In this document: piece by piece, positions 34,260-45,134 of the stretch
Numbering within the stretch: the stretch's first letter is position 1
Layout of the letters: each line of letters opens with the position of its first letter
Assembly: GCF_003075395.1 (NCBI RefSeq)
Contig: NZ_QDFV01000002.1
Span: 1-64,000, forward strand
Length of the DNA: 64,000 nt
DNA from: Microbacterium sp. TPD7012
GTDB lineage: Bacteria; Actinomycetota; Actinomycetes; Actinomycetales; Microbacteriaceae
Reading direction: 5' to 3'
Position numbers and translations under genes: made by a program
Notes under the pieces: model-generated
The model's input: only the letters and a program-made list of their open reading frames with translations
Told to the model about the DNA's origin: nothing
Database searches by the model: none

Positions 34260-36053
34260 ATGTCTGACCTTCTCGCATCGCCTGCCGGCGTCGCCCCCGC
34301 CGCGCTCGACGGGCGGTCGCCCGCTCTGACCTGGCGTGACGGCGAGATCCTCCGTCACGGAGAGAAGCACCGCATCCTCTCCGGCGCGATCCACTATTTC
34401 CGCGTGCACCCTGACCAGTGGGAGGACCGGCTCCGCCGCCTCGCGGCGATGGGGGCGAACACGGTCGACACGTACGTGGCATGGAACTTCCACGAGCGGG
34501 TCGAGGGCGACCGCCGTTTCGACGACTGGCGTGATGTCGAGCGATTCGTCCGGATCGCGGGCGAGGTCGGGCTCGATGTCTTCATCCGGCCGAGTCCCTA
34601 CATCTGCGCCGAGTGGTCCAACGGCGGCATCCCGCACTGGCTCTCCGGACGCGTCACCGCACTGCGCACCAGCGATCCCGCCTTCCTCGCGGCCGTCGAC
34701 GCCTGGTACGACGAGCTCATCCCGCGACTCGTGCCGCTGCAGGCGGCGCACGGCGGGCCCATCGTCGCGGTGCAGGTGGAGAACGAGTACGGATCCTTCG
34801 GGAGCGACGAGGAGTATCTCGCCCACCTCCGCGACGGGCTCCGGTCGCGCGGGATGGTCGAGATGCTCACGACGGCCGACGGGATCACGGGCGACATGGT
34901 CGCCCACGGCAGCATCCCCGGCGCGATGACCACCTTCACCTTCGGCACCGGTGTCGGCGAGGCCCTGAAGCTGCGCCGGCACGGCGAGGCGCTCATGTGC
35001 AGCGAGCTGTGGGGCGGCTGGTTCGACCATTGGGGGGAGCGGCACCATGTGCGCTCCGTCGCGAGCATGGGCGGCACCCTCGGCGAGCTGCTCGATGCCG
35101 GAGGCTCGGTGAGCCTCTACATGGCGCACGGCGGCACGAACTTCGGTCTCTGGAACGGCGCCAACCACGACCGTGTGCTCCAGCCCACGACGACCAGCTA
35201 CGACTCCGATGCCCCGATCGGGGAGGACGGGTCGCTCGGCGCCAAGTTCCACGCGCTGCGTGAGCTCTTCGCCCCGTTCCACGGCGGGGAGCTGCCGGCG
35301 ACCCCGCCGTCGCCGCGACGGCAGGCGGCGGCATCCGCTTCCCTGATGCCGCAGGCATCGCTGCTCGACGTCGTCCGCTCGGCACCTCCCGCGGGTGCGC
35401 CGACCCCTCGTCCGCAGACGTTCGAGCAGCTCGGCGCGGAGGACGGGCTCGTCGCGTACGAGACCTCGGTGTCGTTCCCCGAGGGGGCGACGCTCACGAT
35501 CGAGGGTCTGCATGACCGCGCGACCGTGTTCCTCGACGATGAGCGGATCGGCTTGCTGGAGCGGGACGGCGCCACGTCGATGGTCCTGCCCGGTTCTGCG
35601 CGCACCGGGCTCCTCACGATCGTCGTCGAGAGCCTCGGCCGTATCAACTACGGCCCGTACACCGGTGAGGGCAAGGGGATCATGCGGGGCGTGATGATCG
35701 GACGACGCTTCGTCAACGCCTGGACGCACCGCGTCGTGCCGCAGGATGCGCCGGATGCCGAGAGCGCGTTCGGCGCGCGCGACGGGCTCGCCGTCGCGCA
35801 CATCGACGTCGACGAGGCGCTGGACGCCTGGCTCGCCTTCCCCGGCGGCGGCAAGGGGATGGTGTGGTTGAACGATTTCCTGCTCGGCCGGTACTGGAAG
35901 GTGGGCCCGCAGCAGACCCTCTATGCGCCCGCCCCGCTCTGGCGGCGCGGGCGCAACGAGATCCGCGTCCTGGATCTCGACGGTGTCGGCGCGACCGTCG
36001 AGATCTGCGAGGAGCCGGTCTTCGGCGACACCGAGGAGTTCGTGGGGTCCTGA
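34260..36053 (+). CDS. GH35 beta-galactosidase, cytoplasmic
   Basis: 597 residues. N-terminal (beta/alpha)8 domain: ILSGAIHYFRVHPDQWEDRL, then IRPSPYICAEWSNGGIPHWL. The acid/base is the second Glu of VQVENEYGSFG (E176) and the nucleophile is the Glu of CSELWGGWFDHWGE (E249). C-terminal beta-domains end with GRYWKVGPQQTLYAPAPLWR. There is no signal peptide, so it acts on imported oligosaccharide. GH35 enzymes of this length often prefer beta-1,3-galactosides; hydrolysis of Gal-beta-1,3-GalNAc, the product of the GH101 next door, is an inference. GGGAG precedes the ATG. Confidence 0.94.
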   Translation: MSDLLASPAGVAPAALDGRSPALTWRDGEILRHGEKHRILSGAIHYFRVHPDQWEDRLRRLAAMGANTVDTYVAWNFHERVEGDRRFDDWRDVERFVRIAGEVGLDVFIRPSPYICAEWSNGGIPHWLSGRVTALRTSDPAFLAAVDAWYDELIPRLVPLQAAHGGPIVAVQVENEYGSFGSDEEYLAHLRDGLRSRGMVEMLTTADGITGDMVAHGSIPGAMTTFTFGTGVGEALKLRRHGEALMCSELWGGWFDHWGERHHVRSVASMGGTLGELLDAGGSVSLYMAHGGTNFGLWNGANHDRVLQPTTTSYDSDAPIGEDGSLGAKFHALRELFAPFHGGELPATPPSPRRQAAASASLMPQASLLDVVRSAPPAGAPTPRPQTFEQLGAEDGLVAYETSVSFPEGATLTIEGLHDRATVFLDDERIGLLERDGATSMVLPGSARTGLLTIVVESLGRINYGPYTGEGKGIMRGVMIGRRFVNAWTHRVVPQDAPDAESAFGARDGLAVAHIDVDEALDAWLAFPGGGKGMVWLNDFLLGRYWKVGPQQTLYAPAPLWRRGRNEIRVLDLDGVGATVEICEEPVFGDTEEFVGS

Positions 36054-36124
36054 CCGGGGATGGTCGCAGAGCCGCTCGGCCGTGAAGGCCGGGCGGCTCT
36101 TCGCGTCCGGTCGCGACATGGAGA

Positions 36125-36196
36125 ATGTTTGCGCAGAGATCAAGAAGAATCCTTGTCTTGCGAATACAGCAACTGTAGGGTGATAGCGCAAACATC
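36125..36196 (+). promoter_or_regulatory. GH101 promoter with two LacI-type operators
   Basis: TTGTCT (36153-36158), 17 bases, TAGGGT (36176-36181) form the promoter. Site 1, ATGTTTGCGCAGAG (36125-36138), is upstream; site 2, GATAGCGCAAACATC (36182-36196), is inverted and sits at the transcription start. Centres are about 58 bp apart, which would allow a repression loop. Confidence 0.7.
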
Positions 36197-36275
36197 AGCT
36201 TCTGCTGATGGCTTCCATCTGCGGCGCATCGGGGCGTCTCGACTCCCGTGCGACGCTACGTTCGAGAGGCACCAC

Positions 36276-39200
36276 GTGTCGAAGAGTCCCCGACGTCCCC
36301 GCACTGCACGAACCCTCAGCTCCCTCCTGGTCACCGCGCTCGTCTTCGGCGGCGTCGCCGCGCAGGCGTCGCCGGCGCTGGCCGCCGATCTGGTTCCCGT
36401 GCCCAAGACCGACTATCGCCTGACCGGGGTGTCGAGCGCTGCGGATCCCTACCCCGCGCCGCCCGCGCTCGACGGCACGGCGCTCGCCGCCTTCGACGGC
36501 GACTTCGCGACGCAGTGGGTCTCCCGCTACGCGGAGCTGGCTCCCTTCCCGCACTGGGTCTCGATCGATCTGCAGCGGTCGCTCTCGGTGAAGGCGCTCG
36601 ACTACTCGGGCAAGGTCGGCCAGCGGATCGATGCGAAGACCGTCGAGGTGTACGTCACCGACGACGCACAGACGGCTGCGACCTCGCCCGCCGAGGGCGG
36701 CTGGGGCGACGCGGCCGCCACGGCGACGCTGCACGCGCCGACGGCGAACGACGAGAAGCAGCGCATCACGCTCGACACCGCGAAGGACGGCCGTTACGTC
36801 GCGCTGCTGATCATCGACGCGCAGGACATGGCGGGCAACGGCGCCGGCGCCGGCGAGATCGAGGTGCTCTCGGACGAGGAGCTCCCTCCCATCGTCGAAG
36901 AGCCCGAGGAGCCGGAGGTGCCCGTCAACATCGAGACGGTCGAGATCGCGAACGGCGGCACCACCGCCACCGTCGCGAAGGGCTTCCCGCAGATCACGGG
37001 CTACCTGGTCGGCGGAGCCGCGTTCGACGGCCAGCGCGCGTCGGCGAACACCTGGTCGGTCGACGGCACCTCCTACGCCGCCTCGACCACCTCGACGGCC
37101 ACCGCGACCGGAGTCGACTACGTGTCGACGCTCACGGGCATCGACGTGACGGTGAGCAGCAGCATCCGTGTCACGGCGGAGGGCACCGTCGAGTTCGAGG
37201 TGACCGAGGTCGGCGGCGGGGCAGCGGTGAACACGCTGGGCCTGCCGGACAACGCCTTCCTCTCCACGAACGATTCCGGATCCGTCCTCGACCGCACGGT
37301 CATCGATCCGAACAGCACGACGAACGCCGATGAGCACATCGTGGTGAACGACGCGACCGCCACCGGTCAGAAGGGGGCGGCCTTCGCATTCCTCGGCGAC
37401 GGCGCCCTCGTCGGCAGTGTGCTCACGAACGCGACGACGCAGGCATCGGGTGGGACGCCGTCGTGGAACACCCGCCTTCTCACTCGCGTGACGACCGCCG
37501 GCGGACGCACGGCCGAGATCGGATCGAGCCCCTGGCTGATCCACCCGACGACCGCCGTCGATGCGCGGGTGACGACGTACGAGCTGCCGAAGGTGACCGT
37601 GTTCCTCACGTCCGACCGCAACGGCGACGCCGCCGTCGACTGGCAGGACGCCGGCATCCGCTATCGCGAGGTCGACACCGTGCGCCTCGGCGCCGACCGG
37701 GTCGCGGAGCGCGTGGTCAGCCGCATCCCGTTCAACTTCGCCTCGACCGCGACCAACTACTTCGACCTCACGCTCGACAACACCAAGCGCATCGCGAATC
37801 AGACCGACGGCCTCGGCCAGTGGGTGCTCAACAAGGGCTTCGGCAGCGAGGGGCACGACTCGGCGAACACCGACTACGGCGGAAACCCCAATGAGCGCGC
37901 CGGTGGTGTCGACGACCTCAACCGCCTGGTCGACGAGGGAGCGAAGCTCAACGCCGACATGAGCGTGCACGTCAACGCGACCGAGATCTACCCGCAGGCG
38001 AACTCGTTCGATCCGGCGATCCTCGACGGTGCCGCCCCGTACAAGCCCGGGTGGAACTGGCTCGATCAGTCCTACTACATCAACCAGCAGACCGACCTCG
38101 GCACCGGACGCGTACTCGACCGCTTCCAGCAGCTGCGCGACGAGGTCCCTGGCCTCAGCGGCGTGTACATCGACGTCTACTACTCGAACGGGTGGGTCGC
38201 CGAAGAGCTGGCGGACGAGCTGCATGCGATGGACCTCGAGGTCGCGACCGAGTGGGGCGACAAGTTCGTCGACGACTCCGTCTGGGCGCATTGGCCGAAC
38301 GACCTCGCCTACGGCGGCAAGGAGAACAAGGGCATCAATTCGACGATGGTCCGGTTCATCCAGAACGGTCAGGCGGACATCTGGAACGACGACGCGCTCC
38401 TCGGCCAGCAGCGGCTCATCGATGCCGAGGGGTGGAGCGGCAACCGCAACTGGGACGGCTTCATCGGCAACATCTGGACGCAGAGCCTCCCGACGAAGTT
38501 CATCCAGCAGTTCGATCTCCTCACGTACGAGGCGGGAACGTCGGCGACGCTGACGGATGACGTGGGCATCTCCATCGACGGCGGCGACAGGGTCATCACC
38601 ATGGGCGACGCGACCGTCCTCCGCGGCGATTCCTACCTGCTGCCGTGGCAGACCCTCGCATCGAGCGCCGACGCCGGTTCGCCGGTCGACGCCGACAAGA
38701 TGTACTTCTTCTCGGCATCCGGCGGCTCCCACACGTTCGGGGTGACCGACGCGTTCAGCGGCAACACCGCCTTCGACGTGTTCGAGCTGGGCGACCAGGG
38801 TCGTCAGAAGGTCTCGACCGTCGATGCGGTGAACGGCGAGCTCACGCTCAGCGGCGACGAGAACACCGCCTACGTCGTGGTGCCGCAGGGCGGAGCCGAG
38901 CGCGCCCCCGTCGACTACCACGACGCAGGACTCGACGACCCCGGCTTCAACGCCGGAACTCTCGACGGCTGGCACCCGCAGGGCGACGTCTCGATCGAGC
39001 GCACCGACCTCGGCGCGCAGAAGAACCAGTCGCGTGGCGACAACGTCGCCGTGCTGGGTGCGGCCGCGTCGTCGATCTCGCAGACGGTCACCGGGCTCGC
39101 TCCCGGACAGCGGTACTCCTTCTCGGCGCAGGTGCAGATCGACCAGACCGCGGCTCGCGACGTCGTCGTCGCGGTCGACACCCCTGCCGGCGCGATCACC

Positions 39201-41465
39201 CGCACCTGGAACCTGTCTCCGACGCTCAACCTCATGCTCCCGGATTCGAAGGCGGGACAGCATTACCAGCGCGGCACGGTCTCGTTCCTGGCCCCGGCAT
39301 CCGGCGAGGTGACCGTCTCGATCGCCGCACCCGCGGGTGAGGCGAAGGTCCGCGTCGACAATGCGCGGGTCATGGTCGACACCACGACGGCGCCGACGGA
39401 AGGCACGGTGTACTCGAGCGACTTCGAGGGCAACCAGCCCGGCTGGGGTCCGTTCGTCTACTCGGGCGATCCGGGCGGCATCCGCACCAGCATCTCCCGC
39501 CGTCACGACCCGTACACGGGCAGCGACTGGCGCAACACCGCTCGTCCGTTCGCCCCGGGTGGTGCGCAAGCCGGTCTCGCGGTCGACTCGACCCTGCACG
39601 GCGATCACTCGCTGCTGTCGCACTCGGAGCTCAGCGGCGTCGTCTACCGCACCGACCCGACGCTCGTCTCGCTGCAGGCCGGACACACCTACCGTGTCGG
39701 ATTCGACTACCAGGTCGGAGCGAGCGGGGCCTATCGCTGGGTGACGGGCACGGATGCCCTCGCCGCCGGCGAGGCGACCTCGACGACCCTCGGACGAACC
39801 GATCTCGCCCAGGCTCTGGAGACGACGTCGTTCGTCCAGGACGTGAAGGTCGGATGCGGCGACTACACCTGGGTGGGACTCGAACGCGTCGGCGGCCCGG
39901 AGGTCGACTTCGTGCTCGACGACTTCACGGTGACGGACCTCGGACCGACGACGGGCGGCACGCCGTGCGCCACGGTCTCGGGCGGAGCCGCGGTCCTGAG
40001 CCCGGGCGGGCAGTCGACGTTCACCTCGACGTTCACGAACAGCGAGGACATCGCCGTCGAGAACATCGGAGTGGAGCTCGCTGTGCCGGAGGGGTATGCG
40101 GTCGAGGTTGCAGACGGCTCCTCGAACCTGTTCGAGACCGTCGATGCGGGCGACAGCGTCGAGACGACCTGGCTGATCACCGCCCCGGCGGAAGCGGCCG
40201 GCGCATCGGTCGGCATCGGCATCGAGGCGACCTACCTCGCCGACTGCGACGTGCGGTCGGTCGCGACCTCGGTGCAGGCGACGGTCGCGACGCGGGCGCG
40301 GATCCCGAACGAGCAGATCACGGCCTCGGCGAACTCCGAGGAGACGGTGAACGAAGACGGCAAGGCGGCGAACATGCTCGACGGCGAAGCCGGGACCTTC
40401 TGGGTCAGCCGCTGGGCCGCCGATGCCACGGCCTATCCGCACGTGCTGACGTTCGACCTCGGCGCTGCCGAACAGGTCGACGGCATCTCGTACCTGCGCC
40501 GGACGGCGAACACGAACGGTCCGATCAAGGGCTACGAGGTCGCCGTCTCGGCCGACGGGCAGACGTTCACCCCCGTGACCACAGGAGAGTGGAAGAACGT
40601 CGCCGAGTGGCAGGACGTGAGCTTCGAGGAGACGACGGCCCGGTACGTGCGAGTGACCGCGACGTCGTCGATCTCGGGGTCGCAGTTCTCCGCCGTCGCC
40701 GAGATCGCGATCTACGGCACGGCCGCACCGCAGAGCGGACATGCACCGAAGGAGCGTCCGGCCGACGACATCGACGAATGCACCCCCGTCACCGATCCGG
40801 AGCTGAGTCTCGATGCCACATCGGTCCGCGCCGGCGAGACGGTCGGGGCGGAGCTCACGGGCTTCGAGCCGAGCTCCGCGGTGTCCTTCTGGCTCGGCGA
40901 GGTGAAGATCGCCGATGCCGCGGTCGATGGCGAGGGGGCGCTGACGAGTCGGCTGCTCATCCCGCTGGCGACCGAAGTCGGGAAGCACGAGGTGATCGTC
41001 AAGGACGCCTCGGGCGAACCGGTCGCCAGTGCGCCGCTGAAGGTGAAGAAGGCGAAGCCGGCGAAGGACGCGACGGTGACGGTGTCTGTCGAGACGGTTC
41101 GAGGCGGATCCAGCGTCGATGTGCAGCTGCGCAGCTTCGAGCCCGGCGATGCCGTGCAGGTCTGGCTGCACTCCGAGCCGGTGAAGCTGGGCGATGTGAC
41201 GGTCGACGCGGACGGGAATGCTCTGGCGCGGGTCGTGATCCCCGCGGCGACTCCGGCCGGACAGCATTCGATCGTCGTGACGGATGCCGAAGGCGCGGAG
41301 CTCGCCCGCACGGGTCTCGCAGTGACGGCCGCACCCGGGGCTGCCGGTGGCAGCCTCTCGGAGACCGGAGCGGATGGAGCGCTGTGGGCGGCAGTCGGCC
41401 TGTCGGCGCTGGCGCTGATACTTCTCGGCGGGGTGCTGTGGACGCGCCGACGTCGGGTCGGCTGA
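36276..41465 (+). CDS. GH101 endo-alpha-N-acetylgalactosaminidase, secreted and wall-anchored
   Basis: 1729 residues. Signal peptide (to about 36); N-terminal F5/8-type carbohydrate-binding domain; GH101 catalytic region (about 220-880) with IPFNFASTATNYFDLTLDN, GHDSANTDYGGN, VHVNATEIYPQ and KGWNWLDQSYYI-like sequence. The nucleophile Asp is in VYIDVYYSNGW (D633) and the acid/base Glu in VATEWGDKF (E659). Then two beta-sandwich domains, a NEW3-type domain, a second F5/8-type domain (about 1350-1490), two Ig-like repeats, and LSETG (1694-1698) plus membrane helix and RRRR tail. The family releases Gal-beta-1,3-GalNAc from mucin Ser/Thr. GTG 36276 has GAGAGG 6 bases upstream. Confidence 0.93.
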   Translation: MSKSPRRPRTARTLSSLLVTALVFGGVAAQASPALAADLVPVPKTDYRLTGVSSAADPYPAPPALDGTALAAFDGDFATQWVSRYAELAPFPHWVSIDLQRSLSVKALDYSGKVGQRIDAKTVEVYVTDDAQTAATSPAEGGWGDAAATATLHAPTANDEKQRITLDTAKDGRYVALLIIDAQDMAGNGAGAGEIEVLSDEELPPIVEEPEEPEVPVNIETVEIANGGTTATVAKGFPQITGYLVGGAAFDGQRASANTWSVDGTSYAASTTSTATATGVDYVSTLTGIDVTVSSSIRVTAEGTVEFEVTEVGGGAAVNTLGLPDNAFLSTNDSGSVLDRTVIDPNSTTNADEHIVVNDATATGQKGAAFAFLGDGALVGSVLTNATTQASGGTPSWNTRLLTRVTTAGGRTAEIGSSPWLIHPTTAVDARVTTYELPKVTVFLTSDRNGDAAVDWQDAGIRYREVDTVRLGADRVAERVVSRIPFNFASTATNYFDLTLDNTKRIANQTDGLGQWVLNKGFGSEGHDSANTDYGGNPNERAGGVDDLNRLVDEGAKLNADMSVHVNATEIYPQANSFDPAILDGAAPYKPGWNWLDQSYYINQQTDLGTGRVLDRFQQLRDEVPGLSGVYIDVYYSNGWVAEELADELHAMDLEVATEWGDKFVDDSVWAHWPNDLAYGGKENKGINSTMVRFIQNGQADIWNDDALLGQQRLIDAEGWSGNRNWDGFIGNIWTQSLPTKFIQQFDLLTYEAGTSATLTDDVGISIDGGDRVITMGDATVLRGDSYLLPWQTLASSADAGSPVDADKMYFFSASGGSHTFGVTDAFSGNTAFDVFELGDQGRQKVSTVDAVNGELTLSGDENTAYVVVPQGGAERAPVDYHDAGLDDPGFNAGTLDGWHPQGDVSIERTDLGAQKNQSRGDNVAVLGAAASSISQTVTGLAPGQRYSFSAQVQIDQTAARDVVVAVDTPAGAITRTWNLSPTLNLMLPDSKAGQHYQRGTVSFLAPASGEVTVSIAAPAGEAKVRVDNARVMVDTTTAPTEGTVYSSDFEGNQPGWGPFVYSGDPGGIRTSISRRHDPYTGSDWRNTARPFAPGGAQAGLAVDSTLHGDHSLLSHSELSGVVYRTDPTLVSLQAGHTYRVGFDYQVGASGAYRWVTGTDALAAGEATSTTLGRTDLAQALETTSFVQDVKVGCGDYTWVGLERVGGPEVDFVLDDFTVTDLGPTTGGTPCATVSGGAAVLSPGGQSTFTSTFTNSEDIAVENIGVELAVPEGYAVEVADGSSNLFETVDAGDSVETTWLITAPAEAAGASVGIGIEATYLADCDVRSVATSVQATVATRARIPNEQITASANSEETVNEDGKAANMLDGEAGTFWVSRWAADATAYPHVLTFDLGAAEQVDGISYLRRTANTNGPIKGYEVAVSADGQTFTPVTTGEWKNVAEWQDVSFEETTARYVRVTATSSISGSQFSAVAEIAIYGTAAPQSGHAPKERPADDIDECTPVTDPELSLDATSVRAGETVGAELTGFEPSSAVSFWLGEVKIADAAVDGEGALTSRLLIPLATEVGKHEVIVKDASGEPVASAPLKVKKAKPAKDATVTVSVETVRGGSSVDVQLRSFEPGDAVQVWLHSEPVKLGDVTVDADGNALARVVIPAATPAGQHSIVVTDAEGAELARTGLAVTAAPGAAGGSLSETGADGALWAAVGLSALALILLGGVLWTRRRRVG

Positions 41466-41491
41466 GCGGTTCGCTTCGCCGCTGAGGCGCG

Positions 41492-41531
41492 GCGAGACGG
41501 CCCGGAGGGAGTTCCCTCCGGGCCGTCTCGC
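41492..41531 (+). terminator. Terminator after the GH101 gene
   Basis: A perfect 19-bp inverted repeat (41492-41510 and 41513-41531; core GACGGCCCGGAGGGA) with a minimal loop, 26 bases after the stop. Confidence 0.88.
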
Positions 41532-41601
41532 GCGATCGCCAGGGAGGATTCCTGCCGCGGAATATACTGCCATATTCGAATGTATGTTCTAATGTGGGGG
41601 T

Positions 41602-43056
<1,455 letters not shown>

Positions 43057-43083
43057 CGCAAGGGACCTGACCGACGGTGTCGC

Positions 43084-43127
43084 GAGACGCGCTCCGAGAC
43101 GCGCTCCGACACGCGCTCCGAGACGCG
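43084..43127. repeat. Tandem 12-bp repeats (GAGACGCGCTCC)
   Basis: Units at 43084-43095, 43096-43107 and 43108-43119 (one base changed), then a partial fourth. Lies between the convergent HNH and permease genes. Related in core to the repeat at 8224-8253. Confidence 0.85.
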
Positions 43128-43144
43128 AGACGCGACGCCGGCGC

Positions 43145-44071
43145 TCAGCCCTTGACGGCGCCGGCCGCGAGGCCTGAACGCCAGTAGCGCTGCAGGCTGA
43201 AGAACAGGATGATGAGCGGGATCACACCCAGCAGGGCGCCGAGCATCACCGCTCCCTTGTCCGGCGAGAAGTAGGTCATCATGCCGTACAGGCCCTGCGT
43301 CACCGGCTTCAGGTCGGCGCTGGAGATCATCATCAGGGGCAGCAGGAAGTTGTTCCACGTGGCCACGAAGATGAAGAGGAAGATCGTCACCATCGCAGGC
43401 CCGAGCAGTCGCAGCACGATGGTGAAGAAGATCCGCGCTTCGCCGGCGCCGTCGATGCGGGCGGCCTCCAGGAGCTCGGTCGGCACCGATGACTGGGCGT
43501 AGACCATGCCCAGGAACACGCCGAACGGTGAGACCGCGGACGGGATGATGATCGCCCACGCCGTATTCGTCAGTCCCAGAGCATGGAACTCGATGTACAG
43601 CGGCACGGTGAGCAGCGCCACCGGCAGCAGGAGGCCGGCCATGATCACGCCCACGGCGATCTTCTTGCCGGGGAAGGCGAACTTGGCGATGGCGTAACCC
43701 GCCATCACGGCGAACAGGGTGCCGATGATGCCCGCGCTCACCGAGTAGAAGAGCGAGTTCCCGACCCAGCGCCAGAAGAGCCCCTGCGTCCAGCCCATGA
43801 GGCTGTCGTAGTTCGTCTCGAGGTTCCACTCGGCGAACCAGAAGCCGAACGTCGACGTCAGATCCGTGTTGTTCTTCGTCGAGGCGACGATGAGCCAGTA
43901 CACCGGAACGAGGAAGTACAGCGTCGCGATGACCAGGGTGATGATGCCGAATGCCCGAGCGACCGGTCCCGGCGCCATGGACGGGGGTGGGGCATCGGGG
44001 GCCTGCGCGCGGCGGCGGCGGCCCCGCTTCGCGGACGGGTCGAACGTGGTCAGGAGGGAAGTGGTGGTCAT
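43145..44071 (-). CDS. Sugar ABC transporter permease (MalG type), O-glycan regulon
   Basis: 308 residues with six membrane spans after a basic N-terminus. EAA loop EAARIDGAGEARIFFTIVLR and the C-terminus YWRSGLAAGAVKG are typical of MalG-like permeases. It overlaps the upstream permease by 4 bases (ATGA). Last gene of the binding protein-permease-permease operon whose promoter carries the LacI-type operator shared with GH101 and GH35, so it probably imports the GH101 product. Confidence 0.92.
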   Translation of the reverse strand: MTTTSLLTTFDPSAKRGRRRRAQAPDAPPPSMAPGPVARAFGIITLVIATLYFLVPVYWLIVASTKNNTDLTSTFGFWFAEWNLETNYDSLMGWTQGLFWRWVGNSLFYSVSAGIIGTLFAVMAGYAIAKFAFPGKKIAVGVIMAGLLLPVALLTVPLYIEFHALGLTNTAWAIIIPSAVSPFGVFLGMVYAQSSVPTELLEAARIDGAGEARIFFTIVLRLLGPAMVTIFLFIFVATWNNFLLPLMMISSADLKPVTQGLYGMMTYFSPDKGAVMLGALLGVIPLIILFFSLQRYWRSGLAAGAVKG

Positions 44072-45045
44072 GAGTCCCCCTTCCGGCGCTGCAGCAGCGC
44101 GTAGACGATCGCGAGCACGCCTGCGATCAGGGCCATGAGGAGGGAGTAGGCGGACGCGGGCCCGCTGCCCGACGGAGAGATCTCGCCCATCATCGTGTTG
44201 TAGGTCAGCATCATCGGAGTGAAGTCCTTGCCCATCCAGGTGTTGGAGGCCTCCATGATCACCGGCTCGTTGAAGAGCTGGATCGTGCCGATGATCGAGA
44301 GCAGCACCGCGAGGAGGGCGGCTCCGCGCACCAGCGGCACCTTGATGCGCATCGCGACCTGGAATCCTGACGCCCCGTCGAGGCGTGCGGCCTCGTACAG
44401 ATCACGAGGCACCGCCTGCAACGCCGACAGGAAGATGAGCATGTTGTAGCCGGTGTAGGTCCAGGTCGTCATGTTCGCCATCGAGAAGAGGATCGTCTGG
44501 GGCGACATGAAGTCGGTGCCTTCGGGCAGGTAGGGCAGCAGCGGCGAGACCTCCGGCGTGTACAGATACAGCCACATCATCGCGGCGATGATGCCGGGCA
44601 CCGCATACGGGAGGAAGAACGCGAGGCGGAAGAGCGCCGGGCGACGGAGTATGTACGAGTCGAGCAGGAGGGCGAGCGCGAGTGCGACGATGATCATCAC
44701 CGGGATCTGCAGCCCCGCGTACAGGACCACGCGGCCCATGCCGGCCCAGAACGCGCCGTTGGTCGCCGCAGCCGCGAAGTTGTCCAGGCCGACGAAGGCA
44801 TCGACCAGCTCGCCGCCGCCGTACAGTCCGCCACCCGACGGGACCTGCGCGAAGAAGGACGAGCGCACCGACACGATGATCGGCACCAGGAAGACCACCG
44901 CGAACAGGATGGCGAAGGGGGCCATGAACAGCCAGCCCGTGAGGCCCTCCCGACGGGTTCCGCGGCCGCGTCGGCGGCCGGGCTCAGGACGGGTCGGGGG
45001 AACGGATGCCGGTGACATGCGCCGCTCCTCGGTCGCTACGACCAT
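44068..45045 (-). CDS. Sugar ABC transporter permease (MalF type), O-glycan regulon
   Basis: 325 residues, six membrane spans. EAA loop EAARLDGASGFQVAMRIKVP. ATG 45045 has GAGAGG 7 bases upstream; ATG 45018 (giving MSPASVPP) has GAGGAG 6 bases upstream and is equally credible. It follows the binding-protein gene by about 90 bases. No ATPase is present, so a shared MsiK-like ATPase encoded elsewhere is expected. Confidence 0.92.
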   Translation of the reverse strand: MVVATEERRMSPASVPPTRPEPGRRRGRGTRREGLTGWLFMAPFAILFAVVFLVPIIVSVRSSFFAQVPSGGGLYGGGELVDAFVGLDNFAAAATNGAFWAGMGRVVLYAGLQIPVMIIVALALALLLDSYILRRPALFRLAFFLPYAVPGIIAAMMWLYLYTPEVSPLLPYLPEGTDFMSPQTILFSMANMTTWTYTGYNMLIFLSALQAVPRDLYEAARLDGASGFQVAMRIKVPLVRGAALLAVLLSIIGTIQLFNEPVIMEASNTWMGKDFTPMMLTYNTMMGEISPSGSGPASAYSLLMALIAGVLAIVYALLQRRKGDS

Positions 45046-45134
45046 TGTGCTGCCTCTCGATTGGTGACGGCGGCGGGGTGCACGACCGTTCGTGTGCCCC
45101 GCCGCCGATCATCCGATGATGCTCTGCCGCGCGC

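Noticed and set aside
36195..41573. Very long open frame (about 1790 codons) on the minus strand opposite the GH101 gene
   Set aside because: It is the mirror of a high-G+C gene with strong third-position bias. The translation is Arg/Asp/Val-rich and low in complexity with no motif; the plus strand has clear GH101 catalytic motifs.
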